Positions 1-9,031 are shown, counted from the first letter of the stretch. The stretch is 64,000 nucleotides of DNA from CAVQBJ01 sp963724405 (GCA_963724405.1 CAVRUQ010000016.1:434001-498000); one strand, 5' to 3'. The notes: a model not told the origin generated them from the letters alone. Numbers and translations: made by a program.

Positions 1-488
1 CCAACGTGCGTGACATCGTGCGCCGCACCGACCTCGCGGCCGGGACGTTCTACAACTACTTCCCCGACACGGAGTCCGTGTTCCGCGCCCTCGTCGAGGA
101 GAGCGCGGCCGAGATCCTCGTGCGCGCCCGCGAGGCGCGCCGGCGGGCGAGCACGCTCGTCGAGTTCGTCGAGGGCGGCTTCCGCGCCTACTTCGAGTTC
201 GTCAGCGAGGACCGCGACACGCTCGATCTGATGCGCCGGAACGCCGGAACGATTCGCACGCTGTTCGACGAGCCGGCGATCGGGGCCGGCACCGAGGAGC
301 TGCGCGGCGATCTCGAGGACGCGGTCGCCGCGGGCCTGCTGCCGCCCCACGACAGCGAATACATGGCGGCGGCGATGGTCGGGGCCGGCATCGAGCTCGC
401 GCTGCGCATGTCGGCACGCAGCCCGCCCGACGTCGAGGGCGCCACGGCGATGGCCACGCGCGTGTTCGTCGCCGCGCTGCGCGACTGA
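1..488 (+). CDS. TetR-family regulator, 5' end outside window
   Basis: This is the C-terminal part of a TetR/AcrR transcriptional repressor. The open frame runs in from the left edge without a start of its own, so the first residues of the DNA-binding domain are missing. The visible N-terminus holds the end of the helix-turn-helix, with the family-typical AGTFYNYF recognition-helix pattern followed by a short linker and a helical ligand-binding domain of about 130 residues. The gene ends with TGA at 486-488. Its target and ligand cannot be inferred; the next gene is 226 bp downstream and could be unrelated. The family call is firm and the specificity is unknown. Confidence 0.8.
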   Translation, partial: NVRDIVRRTDLAAGTFYNYFPDTESVFRALVEESAAEILVRAREARRRASTLVEFVEGGFRAYFEFVSEDRDTLDLMRRNAGTIRTLFDEPAIGAGTEELRGDLEDAVAAGLLPPHDSEYMAAAMVGAGIELALRMSARSPPDVEGATAMATRVFVAALRD

Positions 489-714
489 CGGGCCACTCTC
501 AACCGATTCTTCGCCGGCGGCCTCGCCGCAGCGCAACCTCCGCCCTTCTAACCTGTTGGTGCCTGTGCGTCGCGGCCGCCAGAAGGAGGGGTCGAGCGCA
601 CGGGCCCGGACGGCTCACGCAGCGGTGCTCCCACCCCGAGGGGTCGCTGCGGCCCGCAGCCCGATTCGTCGGGCCGGCGGCCAACGACCAACGAACCGTA
701 GAGAGGTGAACCAC

Positions 715-1749
715 GTGGGTATGCGTCGCATGCTGCTGCTGGGACTGACGATCGCCGTTTCCGCCCTGGCGGTCCCGACCGCGAGCCAGGCCTATCTGAC
801 CGGCGTCGCCGATCAGAGCTGGACGATGTTCTCCAACGGGTACTACACCCGCCTGATCCAGCGGCAGACACCGTCGCAGCGCATCTCGCGCTACATCGCG
901 CCGTACGACGCCGCCGACGGCAGCCGCGCGAACATCGCGTACCTCAACTACATGACCGCCTGGTACAACCAGGCGGTCAAGGCCCACGTGCGGATGCTCG
1001 TCGCCTTCTACCACTCCGAGCAGCCGAGGAAGGTGACGCACATGCCGAGCGTCGCGCTCTACACGGCCGACATCCAGCGCTTCATGAAGCGCTTCCCGGC
1101 CGTCGAGGCCTGGCAGCCGTGGAACGAGGCCAACCGCGGATACATCCCGCGCGTGCTCGCGAGCCCATCGGCCCTGCAATCGGCCGAGTACTACAAGGCG
1201 ATGCGCAAGGTCTGCCCGAAGGTGAGCAAGCACTGCACGATCGTTGCGCTCGACCTGCTCGATCAGAACAACGTCGGGCCGTCGCTCGCCTACCTCTCGA
1301 GCTTCCGGGCCGACCTGGGTACGACGCAGCGGTCGGGCAAGACCGTGCTCGGCCCGGTGCCGACACCGAGGCTGTGGGGCCTGCACAACTACTCGGACAC
1401 GAACCGCTTCTCGAGCGCCCGCACGCGCGCGGTGCTCAACGCGGTTCCCGGCGACGTCTGGCTGACCGAGACGGGCGGGATCGTCAACTTCGGCGGCTCG
1501 TTCCCGAACCACAACGGCTCGGGCGACACGCGAGCGGCGCGCGCGCTGACGTTCCTGTTCCACCTCGCGGGCTCCAACCGGCGCATCGCGCGCCTGTACA
1601 TCTTCCAGTTCTCCGGGGCGAGCGCGGGCGTCCGCTTCGACGCCGGGCTGGTCGACAAGAAGGGCGTGCCGCGCCCCGGGTACGTCGTCGTCTGCAAGCA
1701 GCTGCACGCCGCCAAGTGCAGCGGCTTCAAGGTCGACAAGAAGAACTAG
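715..1749 (+). CDS. Secreted glycoside-hydrolase-like protein
   Basis: This is a predicted secreted protein of 344 residues with a TIM-barrel glycosidase look. A signal peptide (basic start, hydrophobic residues 6-20, likely cleavage after SQA at about 26) leads the protein. WNEAN at 137-141 (Glu138) resembles the acid/base Asn-Glu of clan GH-A enzymes, and WLTETGG (Glu252) resembles the nucleophile strand; about 114 residues separate the two. The substrate is not evident. The GTG at 715 was chosen because GAGAGG at 701-706 sits 8 nt upstream; ATG at 721 is the alternative. The longer open frame upstream has no ribosome site or signal-peptide logic. The 226 bp before it (489-714) show no other gene. 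Confidence 0.65.
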   Translation: MGMRRMLLLGLTIAVSALAVPTASQAYLTGVADQSWTMFSNGYYTRLIQRQTPSQRISRYIAPYDAADGSRANIAYLNYMTAWYNQAVKAHVRMLVAFYHSEQPRKVTHMPSVALYTADIQRFMKRFPAVEAWQPWNEANRGYIPRVLASPSALQSAEYYKAMRKVCPKVSKHCTIVALDLLDQNNVGPSLAYLSSFRADLGTTQRSGKTVLGPVPTPRLWGLHNYSDTNRFSSARTRAVLNAVPGDVWLTETGGIVNFGGSFPNHNGSGDTRAARALTFLFHLAGSNRRIARLYIFQFSGASAGVRFDAGLVDKKGVPRPGYVVVCKQLHAAKCSGFKVDKKN

Positions 1750-1794
1750 AGGCGCCTGCGGCCCGAACGTGGGCGCCCGCCTAGACTGCTGCGG

Positions 1795-2763
1795 GTGCCC
1801 ACGTTCTGCCGACACGGCCGCTTCATCCAGAACTGCCCGATCTGCAGCCGCGACCTCCCGGGCGCGCCGGCCCGCGCCGCGCGCCCCCGGTCGACCGATG
1901 CCGGAGCGCGCCGCGCCTCGACGACCCGTTCCGGCGAGCGCTCGCCCCGCAGCGACGGACTGAAGGTCCGGCGCGAGACCCGCGCGAGCGATGACGGCTA
2001 CCGCAACCCGCTCGTTCCCGGACTGCGAGCCTCGGCCGACGCCGAGCACCTGGCGGCCGAGCTGGCGTTCTCCCACGGGCGGCTTGTCACGCTCGGCGAG
2101 AACCCCCCGGGGACGTATCGCGTCGCGGGCGACGCCGCCGATCGCGAGGAGGGCACCTGGACGGCCCTGCTCACCGTCTACCTGTCGCCGCTGCAGGACG
2201 AGGAGGACCCGTTCCGCGCGATCCGCGCGGCGCTCACACCATGGTCCGGCGCGGAGCTTCCCGACCTCGACGGGGTCGAGCTCGGCCCTCGCACCTCCCA
2301 CGATCCGGCCCGCGGTCAGGAGACGCTCGTCGCGTATCGGCAGTGGGCCGAGCGCGCCGGGTCCCAGGCGCAGGCGCTCGCCGGGGACGCCTCCTGGACT
2401 CCGTCGCGGCGCTTCGAGCGCGCGTTCGAGCGGCTCGGCCTGCCCGGGCTGACGCGCGCGGCACGCTTCGATCTGCTCGTGTCGCTCGGGCGTCTCGGCC
2501 TGTACGACATGGAGGCCGACTCGCTGCAGCTCGTCGGCGATGACGAGGTGACGCTCGCCGCCAAGCGCGTCTTCGGCATCGGCGACCGCTTCAACCTCGA
2601 GCGGCGCGCCCGGGCGCTGGCCGAGGCGGTCGAGGTTCCGCTGCAGACGCTCGACCTGGCGCTCGCCAACTGGGCGGCGCCGGAGCGGATGACGCTCGGC
2701 GTCGCGCCCGACGTCCTCGACGAGGAGGTCGACGGGCGCGCTCGCGAGGCGCTCGACCTGTAG
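1795..2763 (+). CDS. Unknown protein with N-terminal Cys/His motif
   Basis: I do not recognise the family of this 322-residue protein. The N-terminus carries a possible small zinc site (C-x-H-x6-C-x2-C within the first 20 residues), then a basic low-complexity stretch to about residue 60, then a mostly acidic globular part without membrane segments. The GTG start at 1795 is supported by a TAGACT box at 1782-1787 only 7 nt upstream, an arrangement expected of a leaderless transcript. No partner gene overlaps it. A GC-rich inverted repeat follows the stop. Confidence 0.6.
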   Translation: MPTFCRHGRFIQNCPICSRDLPGAPARAARPRSTDAGARRASTTRSGERSPRSDGLKVRRETRASDDGYRNPLVPGLRASADAEHLAAELAFSHGRLVTLGENPPGTYRVAGDAADREEGTWTALLTVYLSPLQDEEDPFRAIRAALTPWSGAELPDLDGVELGPRTSHDPARGQETLVAYRQWAERAGSQAQALAGDASWTPSRRFERAFERLGLPGLTRAARFDLLVSLGRLGLYDMEADSLQLVGDDEVTLAAKRVFGIGDRFNLERRARALAEAVEVPLQTLDLALANWAAPERMTLGVAPDVLDEEVDGRAREALDL

Positions 2764-2764
2764 G

Positions 2765-2790
2765 GCCGCCGGCCGGCCGCCGGCGGCCGC
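2765..2790 (+). terminator. GC-rich hairpin after unknown gene
   Basis: GCCGCCGGC and its complement GCCGGCGGC form a strong 9-bp stem with a short spacer just after the TAG at 2761-2763. There is no T-run, so it is only a candidate rho-independent or transcript-stabilising structure. Confidence 0.35.
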
Positions 2791-2890
2791 CCGGTCGGGA
2801 TCCCGGACGCGTCGCCCGCGACCGTGATGACGTCCACTTCGATGCCTACAGTGCGGGAATCGTCTTCTGTTCGAGCATCAAGGAGCGTTG

Positions 2891-3346
2891 ATGTCGCTGT
2901 GCTTCATCGAACCTCATGACGCGATCCGGGTCATCGCAGACTCGGTCGGCCGCGAGGCGCGCCGGCAGCTCGTCGGCGAGGTCGTGCGCGCCTGGGTGGA
3001 CGACATTCCCGAGCAGGAGCTGTGCGTGCACTACGCGCGCGCGGTGGCCGACCTCGACGACGAGGACCTGCACATGCTCGCCGCGTGGCATGCCTCGCTG
3101 GAGGTCGGTCAGCCGATACCGAACACCGACTTCCTCGTCGGCGTGTTTCCCCGTCTCGGCGAGAACCGCCGCGAGGCGCTGAAGATCGCGGCCGGGTTCC
3201 GCGGCGACGAGGCGTTCGACGCCGGGGTCTCCGAGGAGCAGACGCTCAAGACGGTGCTCCCCTACCTGTCCCGGGAGCGTGCGCTCGAGCTGCTGCGGGA
3301 GTGCGTGGACCTCTACGTGTGGGATCGCGTCGGCGGCGACAACTAG
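2891..3346 (+). CDS. Hypothetical protein, 151 residues
   Basis: This is a soluble acidic protein of unknown family, predicted mostly helical, with no signal peptide, membrane segment or metal motif. AAGGAG at 2880-2885 sits 5 nt before the ATG, which decides this start over the TTG one codon earlier. A TACAGT box at 2847-2852 could be its -10 element. The convergent neighbour ends at 3343, so the two stops overlap by a few bases. No function is proposed. Confidence 0.6.
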   Translation: MSLCFIEPHDAIRVIADSVGREARRQLVGEVVRAWVDDIPEQELCVHYARAVADLDDEDLHMLAAWHASLEVGQPIPNTDFLVGVFPRLGENRREALKIAAGFRGDEAFDAGVSEEQTLKTVLPYLSRERALELLRECVDLYVWDRVGGDN

Positions 3347-4230
3347 CGACTGTCGCCCGACGGCGCGGGGCGCCACAGGGCGTACGGGCCGACGCCGACG
3401 CCGCTCTCGATGTGCCAGCGCATGAAGGCGCAGTCCCAGCGACCCGCCGTGGTCGTGACACTCGTCGCGCACACCGCCTCGCCGGCCGCTCGCCGCGGGT
3501 AGGCGGATTCCTCATCGGGCCACAGCTCCAGCCCGGCCCGGAGCGGGCGCCCGTCGGCGTCGTAGGTGGTCGACAGTCGTGGCCCCTCGATGGCCTGCAC
3601 CGACGGGGGGTCCTCGGTGACGATCACGGCGCTCACGTGCTCGCGCTCGTGCTCGGCGCTCGACCGGTCGCGCGTCGCGTGCAGGTCGATGGTCAGACGC
3701 TCCGCCACCCACACCGCGAGATCGCGCGTCAGCGACCCCTCGGGCGTCTTCACCCCGCGCGAGAACGTCAGCTGTCCGACCGCGCGCACCGCGACCGGGG
3801 CCCCGGCGCCTCGGAGCTCGCCCTCGACGCGCAGGCGCTGAACGTGCCGTTCGCCACCCTCGGGGGCGGCGGCGGCCCAGCGCTCGAGCGGCCGGCACAC
3901 GAGCGTGAAGGCGCCCGCGCCGCCGGCACCGCCGCTGAAGCTCGCCGTCCAGTCGCCGGCCTCCTCGTCACGCAGCACGAGTGCGCCCCCGTCGATCTCG
4001 GCCGAACGGTCGGGCGCCGGCGGCGCCTCGCCGGCCGCGACGGCGAGTGGGTCCGCGCCCTCGAAGACGGCCACGTGCGAACGGGCGAGACGACCGTCGC
4101 GGTCGAGCTCGACGCGGCCGCACCCGTACAGTCGCGCCTCCTCGTCGGCGAAGGCGAGGAGCAGCAGGTCGCCCGCCCCCGCGTCGCCGGGGCGGGGAAA
4201 CGGCGCGGGGTCGCTCGTCGGCGCGCTCAT
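3343..4230 (-). CDS. Hypothetical protein, 295 residues
   Basis: This is a soluble protein of beta-rich composition with no signal peptide or membrane segment and no family I recognise. Its central part (about residues 70-210) alternates short hydrophobic strands, and the C-terminal half has several Trp and Tyr residues. The ATG at 4228-4230 overlaps the TGA of the upstream fxsA-like gene (ATGA junction), which fixes the start and implies translational coupling. The open frame upstream of this ATG is a shadow of fxsA. The pair probably forms a two-gene operon read leftward. Confidence 0.6.
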   Translation of the reverse strand: MSAPTSDPAPFPRPGDAGAGDLLLLAFADEEARLYGCGRVELDRDGRLARSHVAVFEGADPLAVAAGEAPPAPDRSAEIDGGALVLRDEEAGDWTASFSGGAGGAGAFTLVCRPLERWAAAAPEGGERHVQRLRVEGELRGAGAPVAVRAVGQLTFSRGVKTPEGSLTRDLAVWVAERLTIDLHATRDRSSAEHEREHVSAVIVTEDPPSVQAIEGPRLSTTYDADGRPLRAGLELWPDEESAYPRRAAGEAVCATSVTTTAGRWDCAFMRWHIESGVGVGPYALWRPAPSGDSR

Positions 4231-4733
4231 CGCTCGAGCTCGTCGCGATCGACCTCGACGGCCGTGCCATCGACGTCGAAGGCCGGCTCGGCCGCCGGAC
4301 CGGATGCACCGCGGCGGCGCGCACGATAGGCGGTGGTCGCGCCGCTCGCGGCCGACGCGGCGGCGAGCGGGAGCCGGCCGACGATCCGTCGCGCGACCGC
4401 CCGACGCGCGATCGCGCGGGTGGGCGGCAGGAGCAGGAACGCCCCGAGCAGGTCGGTCACGAAGCCGGGGGTGATGAGGAAGGCGCCGCCGGCGATCACG
4501 AGCGCGCCGTCGAGCACGTGCCGGGTCGGCGCGCGGCCGGCCGCGAGGTCCTCGCGAAAGCGCCGCCACACGGTGCGGCCCTGGGAGTGCATGAGCCAGG
4601 CGCCGAGCGCCGCGTCGAGGACCATCAACCCGAGCGTGGGCAGGACGCCGATCCACTCGCCCACCGTGATCACGACGTACAGCTCGAGCACCGTGATTCC
4701 GATGAGCGACGCGAAGAGAACGAAGAGGATCAT
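4227..4733 (-). CDS. fxsA: FxsA-family membrane protein
   Basis: This is a small cytoplasmic-membrane protein of 168 residues of the FxsA family, known in E. coli for suppressing F-exclusion of phage T7. The N-terminal hydrophobic segment with ELYVVITVG is the family hallmark, followed by a second pair of hydrophobic segments around residues 75-105 that contain the FLITPGFVTDLLGAFLLLPP signature. The C-terminal 50 residues are basic then acidic and soluble. It is translated just ahead of the gene ending at 3343. Its role in actinobacteria is not established; the family assignment is strong. Confidence 0.85.
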   Translation of the reverse strand: MILFVLFASLIGITVLELYVVITVGEWIGVLPTLGLMVLDAALGAWLMHSQGRTVWRRFREDLAAGRAPTRHVLDGALVIAGGAFLITPGFVTDLLGAFLLLPPTRAIARRAVARRIVGRLPLAAASAASGATTAYRARRRGASGPAAEPAFDVDGTAVEVDRDELER

Positions 4734-4826
4734 CTGCTACAAGGCTAGCCCGTGTGTCCCGCGGCCCGGGGCGGACGTCTGGTCAAGCGCTCCGTGCGCA
4801 CTAATATCCGCGCTGGAGCCATGGCC

Positions 4827-5888
4827 ATGGACGTCGGGATTTCCACGTTCGCCGAGCGCACGCCGGACCCCGACACGGGTGAGACGGTGAGCGCGGGCGA
4901 GCGCCTGCGCGACGTGGTGGCCGAGATCGTGCGCGCCGACGAGGTCGGGCTCGACGTCTACGCGATCGGGGAGCATCACCGTCCGGACTTCGCCGCGTCG
5001 GCGCCGGCGGTCGTGCTCGCCGCCGCCGCGGTGCAGACGCGGCACATCCGGCTGAGCAGCGCGGTCACCGTGCTCAGCTCCGATGATCCCGTGCGGGTCT
5101 TCCAGGACTTCGCCACGCTCGACCTGCTCTCCGAGGGCCGGGCGGAGATCATGGCCGGCCGGGGATCGTTCGTGGAGTCGTTCCCGCTGTTCGGCTACGA
5201 CCTCGACGACTACGACGAGCTGTTCGCCGAGAAGCTCGAGCTCCTCCTGCAGCTGCGCGAGCGCGAGCGCGTCACCTGGTCCGGGCGCCACCGTGCCGCC
5301 CTGGACGACGTGGGCGTCTACCCCCGCCCGGAGCAGGTGCCGCTCCCGGTGTGGATCGCCGTCGGTGGAACGCCCGCGTCGGTCGTGCGCGCGGGCATGC
5401 TCGGGCTCCCGCTCATGCTCGCGATCATCGGGGGCGCGCCGGCGCGGTTCGCGCCGCTCGTCGAGCTGTATCGCGAGGCGGCGCGCCGTGGCGGGCACGA
5501 TCCGGACGGGCTGCCGGTCGGCGTGCACCTGCACGGCTTCGTCGCCGACACGACGCAGGCGGCGATCGACACGTTCTACGGACCGTACGCCGCGGTGATG
5601 ACCCAGCTCGGACGCGAGCGCGGCTGGCCGCCGATGTCGCGTGCGCATTTCGACGAGCTGCGCGGCCCGGAGGGGTCGCTCGTCCTCGGCAGCCCGGCCG
5701 AGGTCAGCGACAAGCTCGCGGCGATCACCCGGCTGCTCGGACTCGATCGGATCATGCTGCATCCGAGCGTCGGGACATTGCCGCACCCGGCGGTGATCCG
5801 GGCCATCGAGCTGCTCGGGACCGACGTCGCCCCGGCCGTGCGGGCCGCCAGGCCGGAGGCGCACGGCGTGGCCGCGGTCGCTCATTAG
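4827..5888 (+). CDS. LLM-class flavin-dependent monooxygenase
   Basis: This 353-residue protein of the bacterial luciferase-like family probably binds reduced F420 or FMN in a TIM barrel. Family hallmarks are GEHHRPDF near the N-terminus, SSAVTVLSSDDPVRV, and the AGRGSFVESFPLFG region. The enzyme is cytoplasmic and its substrate is unknown. GGAG at 4815-4818 is 8 nt before ATG 4827, a better distance than for ATG 4821, and TAATAT at 4802-4807 is a plausible -10. It stands alone between the leftward fxsA pair and the MIP18-like gene downstream. Confidence 0.85.
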   Translation: MDVGISTFAERTPDPDTGETVSAGERLRDVVAEIVRADEVGLDVYAIGEHHRPDFAASAPAVVLAAAAVQTRHIRLSSAVTVLSSDDPVRVFQDFATLDLLSEGRAEIMAGRGSFVESFPLFGYDLDDYDELFAEKLELLLQLRERERVTWSGRHRAALDDVGVYPRPEQVPLPVWIAVGGTPASVVRAGMLGLPLMLAIIGGAPARFAPLVELYREAARRGGHDPDGLPVGVHLHGFVADTTQAAIDTFYGPYAAVMTQLGRERGWPPMSRAHFDELRGPEGSLVLGSPAEVSDKLAAITRLLGLDRIMLHPSVGTLPHPAVIRAIELLGTDVAPAVRAARPEAHGVAAVAH

Positions 5889-5925
5889 CCCGATCGGGCT
5901 CGCCCGCGCGAGCTAGACTGAGGCG

Positions 5926-6222
5926 ATGGCCACCGTCGACGACGTCATGGATGCGCTCACGAACGTGATCGACCCCGAGCTGGGGCTCGATTTCGTGGAG
6001 CTGGGCCTCGTGTACGGCGTCGAGATCGACGACGGCGACGTCCACATCACGTTCACGCTGACGACTCCCGGCTGCCCGATCGGTCCGCAGGTCACCGAGC
6101 AGATGGAGGAGTTCGTCGGCGAGCTCGACGGCGTGGGCTCGGTCGAGTGCGAGATGGTCTTCACGCCGCCGTGGTCCCCGGACAAGATGACCGAGGACGC
6201 GAAGTTCGCCCTCGGCTTCTGA
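5926..6222 (+). CDS. MIP18/DUF59-family Fe-S assembly protein (SufT-like)
   Basis: This 98-residue protein belongs to the MIP18 (DUF59) family, whose members help mature Fe-S proteins; in many actinobacteria a similar gene closes the suf operon as sufT. The hallmark DPELGLDFVELGLVY occupies residues 17-31 and the reactive Cys50 lies in TTPGCP. Here it lies about 5.4 kb from sufB on the opposite strand rather than in the operon. TAGACT at 5914-5919 ends 6 nt before the ATG, so a leaderless transcript is likely. PaaD-type members share the fold, but there is no paa context. Confidence 0.85.
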   Translation: MATVDDVMDALTNVIDPELGLDFVELGLVYGVEIDDGDVHITFTLTTPGCPIGPQVTEQMEEFVGELDGVGSVECEMVFTPPWSPDKMTEDAKFALGF

Positions 6223-6238
6223 GCTGACCTGAGCGCCC

Positions 6239-7708
6239 CTACAGCGTCGGGGCCGGGTCGCGCTCGGCGTCCTGCTCGGCCGGATCGCCCCCGTTGGTGC
6301 TCGCCGCCCTGACCGCGGCGGCCCGCGACAGCAGCTCAGCGAGCTCGGCCCGGATGTTCTCGCCGATTGCGTCGATGTCGGGCAGCGCGTCGTAGTCGCC
6401 CAGCAGCCCGAAGTTCATCTGGCCGTTGTAGGACATGATCGCGATCGCGAGGGCGTGGTTCTTGGGCAGGAACGCCACCGGGTAGGCGGTCTGCATCTCT
6501 CGGCCCATCACGTACAGCGGCAGCTGCGGACCGGGCACGTTCGTGACGAGCAGGTTGAAGAGGCGGGTGGAGAAGTTCAGCCGCGACGCCTGGGCGAGGA
6601 TCGTCGGCGGCGCGAAGTTCTGCACCCCGGCGATGACCTCGGCGCCGACCGCCTGCTTGGACTCCTTCAGGCCGTCCATCGCCTGGCGGATGAAGCGCAG
6701 TCGCTGGACCGGGTCGGGGATGTACACCGGCAGCGGGGCGCGCATCGCGACGATGCGGTTGCCGAGATGATGGCGCTCGTCCTCCTGACGCGTGGAGACG
6801 GGCACGAGGGCGCGGAGCTCCAGCCCGGCGGTGCGCACGCCGCGCGAGATGAGGAACGAGCGCAGCGCGCCGGTCACGACGCTCAACACGACGTCGTTGA
6901 CCGTGCCGCCGAACTCGTTCTTGACCGTCTTGAATTCCTCGAGGCGGCAGGGGACGCCGACGAAGCGCCGGTGGGGGCCGATCTCCACGTTGAGCGGCGT
7001 CGCGGGCGCCGGGTTCAGCACGGCCCAGGCCACCTCGCCGATGCCCTCGGCGGCCTCGCGCACGTTCGCGACCGCGCGGTCCGGGTGGGTGACCGCTCCG
7101 ACCGCCCCCTCGGCGATCTCGATGCCGGCCCGCACCGCGCCGCGCAGCCCCGCGGCGATGAGCGAGACGGTGCCCGGCTGGGGGCGGGGCTGCCACGGGC
7201 GCCCGGAGTGCGAGACCGGCCGGGGCACGGGCGCGATGTCGAACAGCACGGTGGCCAGGTCGACGCCGCTGATGCCGTCGATGAGGGAGTGGTGGTTCTT
7301 GGAGATGAGCGCGAAGCGGTTGTCCTCCAGGCCCTCGATGAGCCACATCTCCCACAGCGGCTTCGAGCGGTCGAGCTGCTGGGAGAAGATCCGCGCGGTG
7401 AGCTGGCGCAGCTGCTCCCAGTCGCCGGGGGCGGGCAGCGCCGTGTGCCGCACGTGGTACTCGAGGTTGAACGTCGGGTCGTCGACCCACACCGGGCGAC
7501 CGCTGTCGATCGCGGTATGGGCGAGCCGGTGCCGGTAGCGCGGCACGAAGTGCAGACGACCGCGGATCTGCTCGAGAAACTGCTCGAAGCTCGGCGGCGG
7601 ACCCTCGAACAGCGTGAGGCCGCCGACATGCATGTGGGAGGCCGGTCCCTCCTGGTGCAGGAACGAGGCGTCGACTGGGGTGAGGCGGTCGAGATGTTGC
7701 TGGGGCAT
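6239..7708 (-). CDS. Wax ester synthase / diacylglycerol acyltransferase
   Basis: This 489-residue WS/DGAT-family enzyme joins acyl-CoA to diacylglycerol or fatty alcohols to make storage lipid at the membrane. The catalytic HHSLIDG motif is at residues 139-145, preceded by the family start LDRLTPVDASFLHQE and followed by the C-terminal NVPGPQLPLYVMG block. The length is typical. ATG 7708 follows an AGGAG site 11 nt upstream; the open frame continues 25 codons further but without a ribosome site and without family similarity. A TAGGCT box at 7786-7791 may be the -10. There is no neighbouring lipid gene. Confidence 0.92.
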   Translation of the reverse strand: MPQQHLDRLTPVDASFLHQEGPASHMHVGGLTLFEGPPPSFEQFLEQIRGRLHFVPRYRHRLAHTAIDSGRPVWVDDPTFNLEYHVRHTALPAPGDWEQLRQLTARIFSQQLDRSKPLWEMWLIEGLEDNRFALISKNHHSLIDGISGVDLATVLFDIAPVPRPVSHSGRPWQPRPQPGTVSLIAAGLRGAVRAGIEIAEGAVGAVTHPDRAVANVREAAEGIGEVAWAVLNPAPATPLNVEIGPHRRFVGVPCRLEEFKTVKNEFGGTVNDVVLSVVTGALRSFLISRGVRTAGLELRALVPVSTRQEDERHHLGNRIVAMRAPLPVYIPDPVQRLRFIRQAMDGLKESKQAVGAEVIAGVQNFAPPTILAQASRLNFSTRLFNLLVTNVPGPQLPLYVMGREMQTAYPVAFLPKNHALAIAIMSYNGQMNFGLLGDYDALPDIDAIGENIRAELAELLSRAAAVRAASTNGGDPAEQDAERDPAPTL

Positions 7709-7843
7709 GACTCTGAGCTCTCCTCGCCAGGGGCTCGTGCTCGCCGGTCTCGCCCGCGTGCACGTCGCGGTGGCTACGAACACCTAGCCTACTCATGATC
7801 GCCCCCGGCGGCGCGGTGCCACGATGAGAATGGACAGAACGAC

Positions 7844-7984
7844 ATGACGAGGCGCAGCGCGGACGCGCGGCGACGGAGCTCCGCCCGGCTGCTCGTGGTC
7901 GTGCTCGTCGTGCAGGTCGTGCTCGCCGGCCTGCTCATCTGGGCGGCCGCGACCGGGTTCTCGTTCTTGCGCGGCTGGCTGTAG
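7844..7984 (+). CDS. Small single-span membrane protein (46 residues)
   Basis: This short frame starts at ATG 7844 and stops at TAG 7982-7984. It encodes a basic N-terminus of about 16 residues (six Arg in the first 11) followed by one hydrophobic helix of about 22 residues rich in Val and Leu, then a short tail. The positive-inside pattern fits an N-in membrane protein. A seven-codon frame (7824-7847) ends in an ATGA overlap with this start. The gene fills the gap before ispH and reads in the same direction. No family is recognised, and it could still be a chance frame. Confidence 0.45.
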   Translation: MTRRSADARRRSSARLLVVVLVVQVVLAGLLIWAAATGFSFLRGWL

Positions 7985-8031
7985 CCGGCTCTCGGGCCGC
8001 GGCCGCGGGCGCTCTCTACAATCCCAGGGAG

Positions 8032-9009
8032 ATGACCGAGACGGTGGCCGAGCCCAACACCGTGGAGCGGCTGCTGCTGGCGGCGCCGCGCGGATACTGC
8101 GCCGGCGTCGACCGGGCGGTGCAGACCGTCGAGCGCGCGCTCGAGCTGCACGGCGCGCCCGTGTACGTCCGCAAGGAGATCGTCCACAACAAGCACGTGG
8201 TGGATCAGCTGCGCGCGCGCGGCGCGATCTTCGTCGAGGAGGAGACCGACGTCCCACGGGGCGCGGTGACGGTGTTCTCCGCCCACGGCGTGTCCCCCGC
8301 CGTGCACGCCAACGCGACGGCGCGCGCGCTGCGGACGATCGACGCCACCTGTCCGCTCGTCACCAAGGTGCACGTCGAGGCCAAGCGCTTCGCGAGCGAG
8401 GGCTACACGATCGTGCTCATCGGCCATGGCGGCCACGAGGAGGTCGAGGGCACGATGGGCGAGGCGCCCGAGCACATAGTGCTCGTCGAGACCGAGGCGG
8501 ACGTCGACGCGCTCGAGGTCGGCGACCCCGAGCGGGTCGCCTACATCTCGCAGACCACGCTGTCGGTCGACGAGACCCGGGCGATCATCGAGCGGCTGCG
8601 CGAGCGCTTCCCGGCGATCGTGGGTCCGCGCACCGATGACATCTGCTACGCCACGACCAACCGCCAGGCGGCCGTCAAGCAGATGGCCGACCACTGCGAT
8701 CTCGTGCTCGTCATCGGCTCGCGCAACTCGTCGAACTCTCAGCGCCTCGTCGAGGTGTCACGCGACTACGGCACCGAGGCGCACCTGATCGACCACGAGG
8801 GCGAGGTGCGCGAGCACTGGCTGACGGGCAAGCGGGTCGTCGGCATCAGCTCCGGCGCGAGCGCGCCCGAGGAGCTCGTCCAGCGGCTCGTCGCCTTCTT
8901 CCGCGCGCGCGGCGTGGAGGACGTGCGCGAGTTCAACGTCGTCCACGAGGACGTGCGCTTCATGCTGCCGAAGACGATCCGGGCCGCGATGGCCGGCGAG
9001 CGAGCCTGA
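8032..9009 (+). CDS. ispH: 4-hydroxy-3-methylbut-2-enyl diphosphate reductase
   Basis: This is the last enzyme of the MEP isoprenoid pathway, reducing HMBPP to IPP and DMAPP with a [4Fe-4S] cluster. The three cluster ligands are visible at Cys23 (GYCAGV), Cys107 (DATCPLV) and Cys205 (DICYATTN). Substrate-pocket motifs EIVHN, SAHG and HEEVEG are intact, as is SSNSQRL. The 325-residue length is normal. TACAAT at 8017-8022 and AGGGAG just before ATG 8032 support the start. The enzyme depends on the SUF machinery encoded a few kilobases downstream. It may be followed in the same transcript by the phosphoesterase gene 22 bp on. Confidence 0.97.
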   Translation: MTETVAEPNTVERLLLAAPRGYCAGVDRAVQTVERALELHGAPVYVRKEIVHNKHVVDQLRARGAIFVEEETDVPRGAVTVFSAHGVSPAVHANATARALRTIDATCPLVTKVHVEAKRFASEGYTIVLIGHGGHEEVEGTMGEAPEHIVLVETEADVDALEVGDPERVAYISQTTLSVDETRAIIERLRERFPAIVGPRTDDICYATTNRQAAVKQMADHCDLVLVIGSRNSSNSQRLVEVSRDYGTEAHLIDHEGEVREHWLTGKRVVGISSGASAPEELVQRLVAFFRARGVEDVREFNVVHEDVRFMLPKTIRAAMAGERA

Positions 9010-9031
9010 CCGCAGAACCCGACGCTCCGGC

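Noticed and set aside
489..714. Riboswitch ahead of the secreted glycosidase-like gene
   Set aside because: Cyclic-di-AMP type switches often precede such genes in actinobacteria, but the characteristic conserved blocks were not found in this 226-bp gap.
499..2301. 600-residue open frame on the minus strand
   Set aside because: Composition is Arg/Ala/Gly-rich without family motifs and it opposes two plus-strand genes with signal peptide, catalytic motifs and ribosome sites. It is a GC-skew shadow, as are the long antisense frames over nadB, the UvrA-like gene and hyuA.
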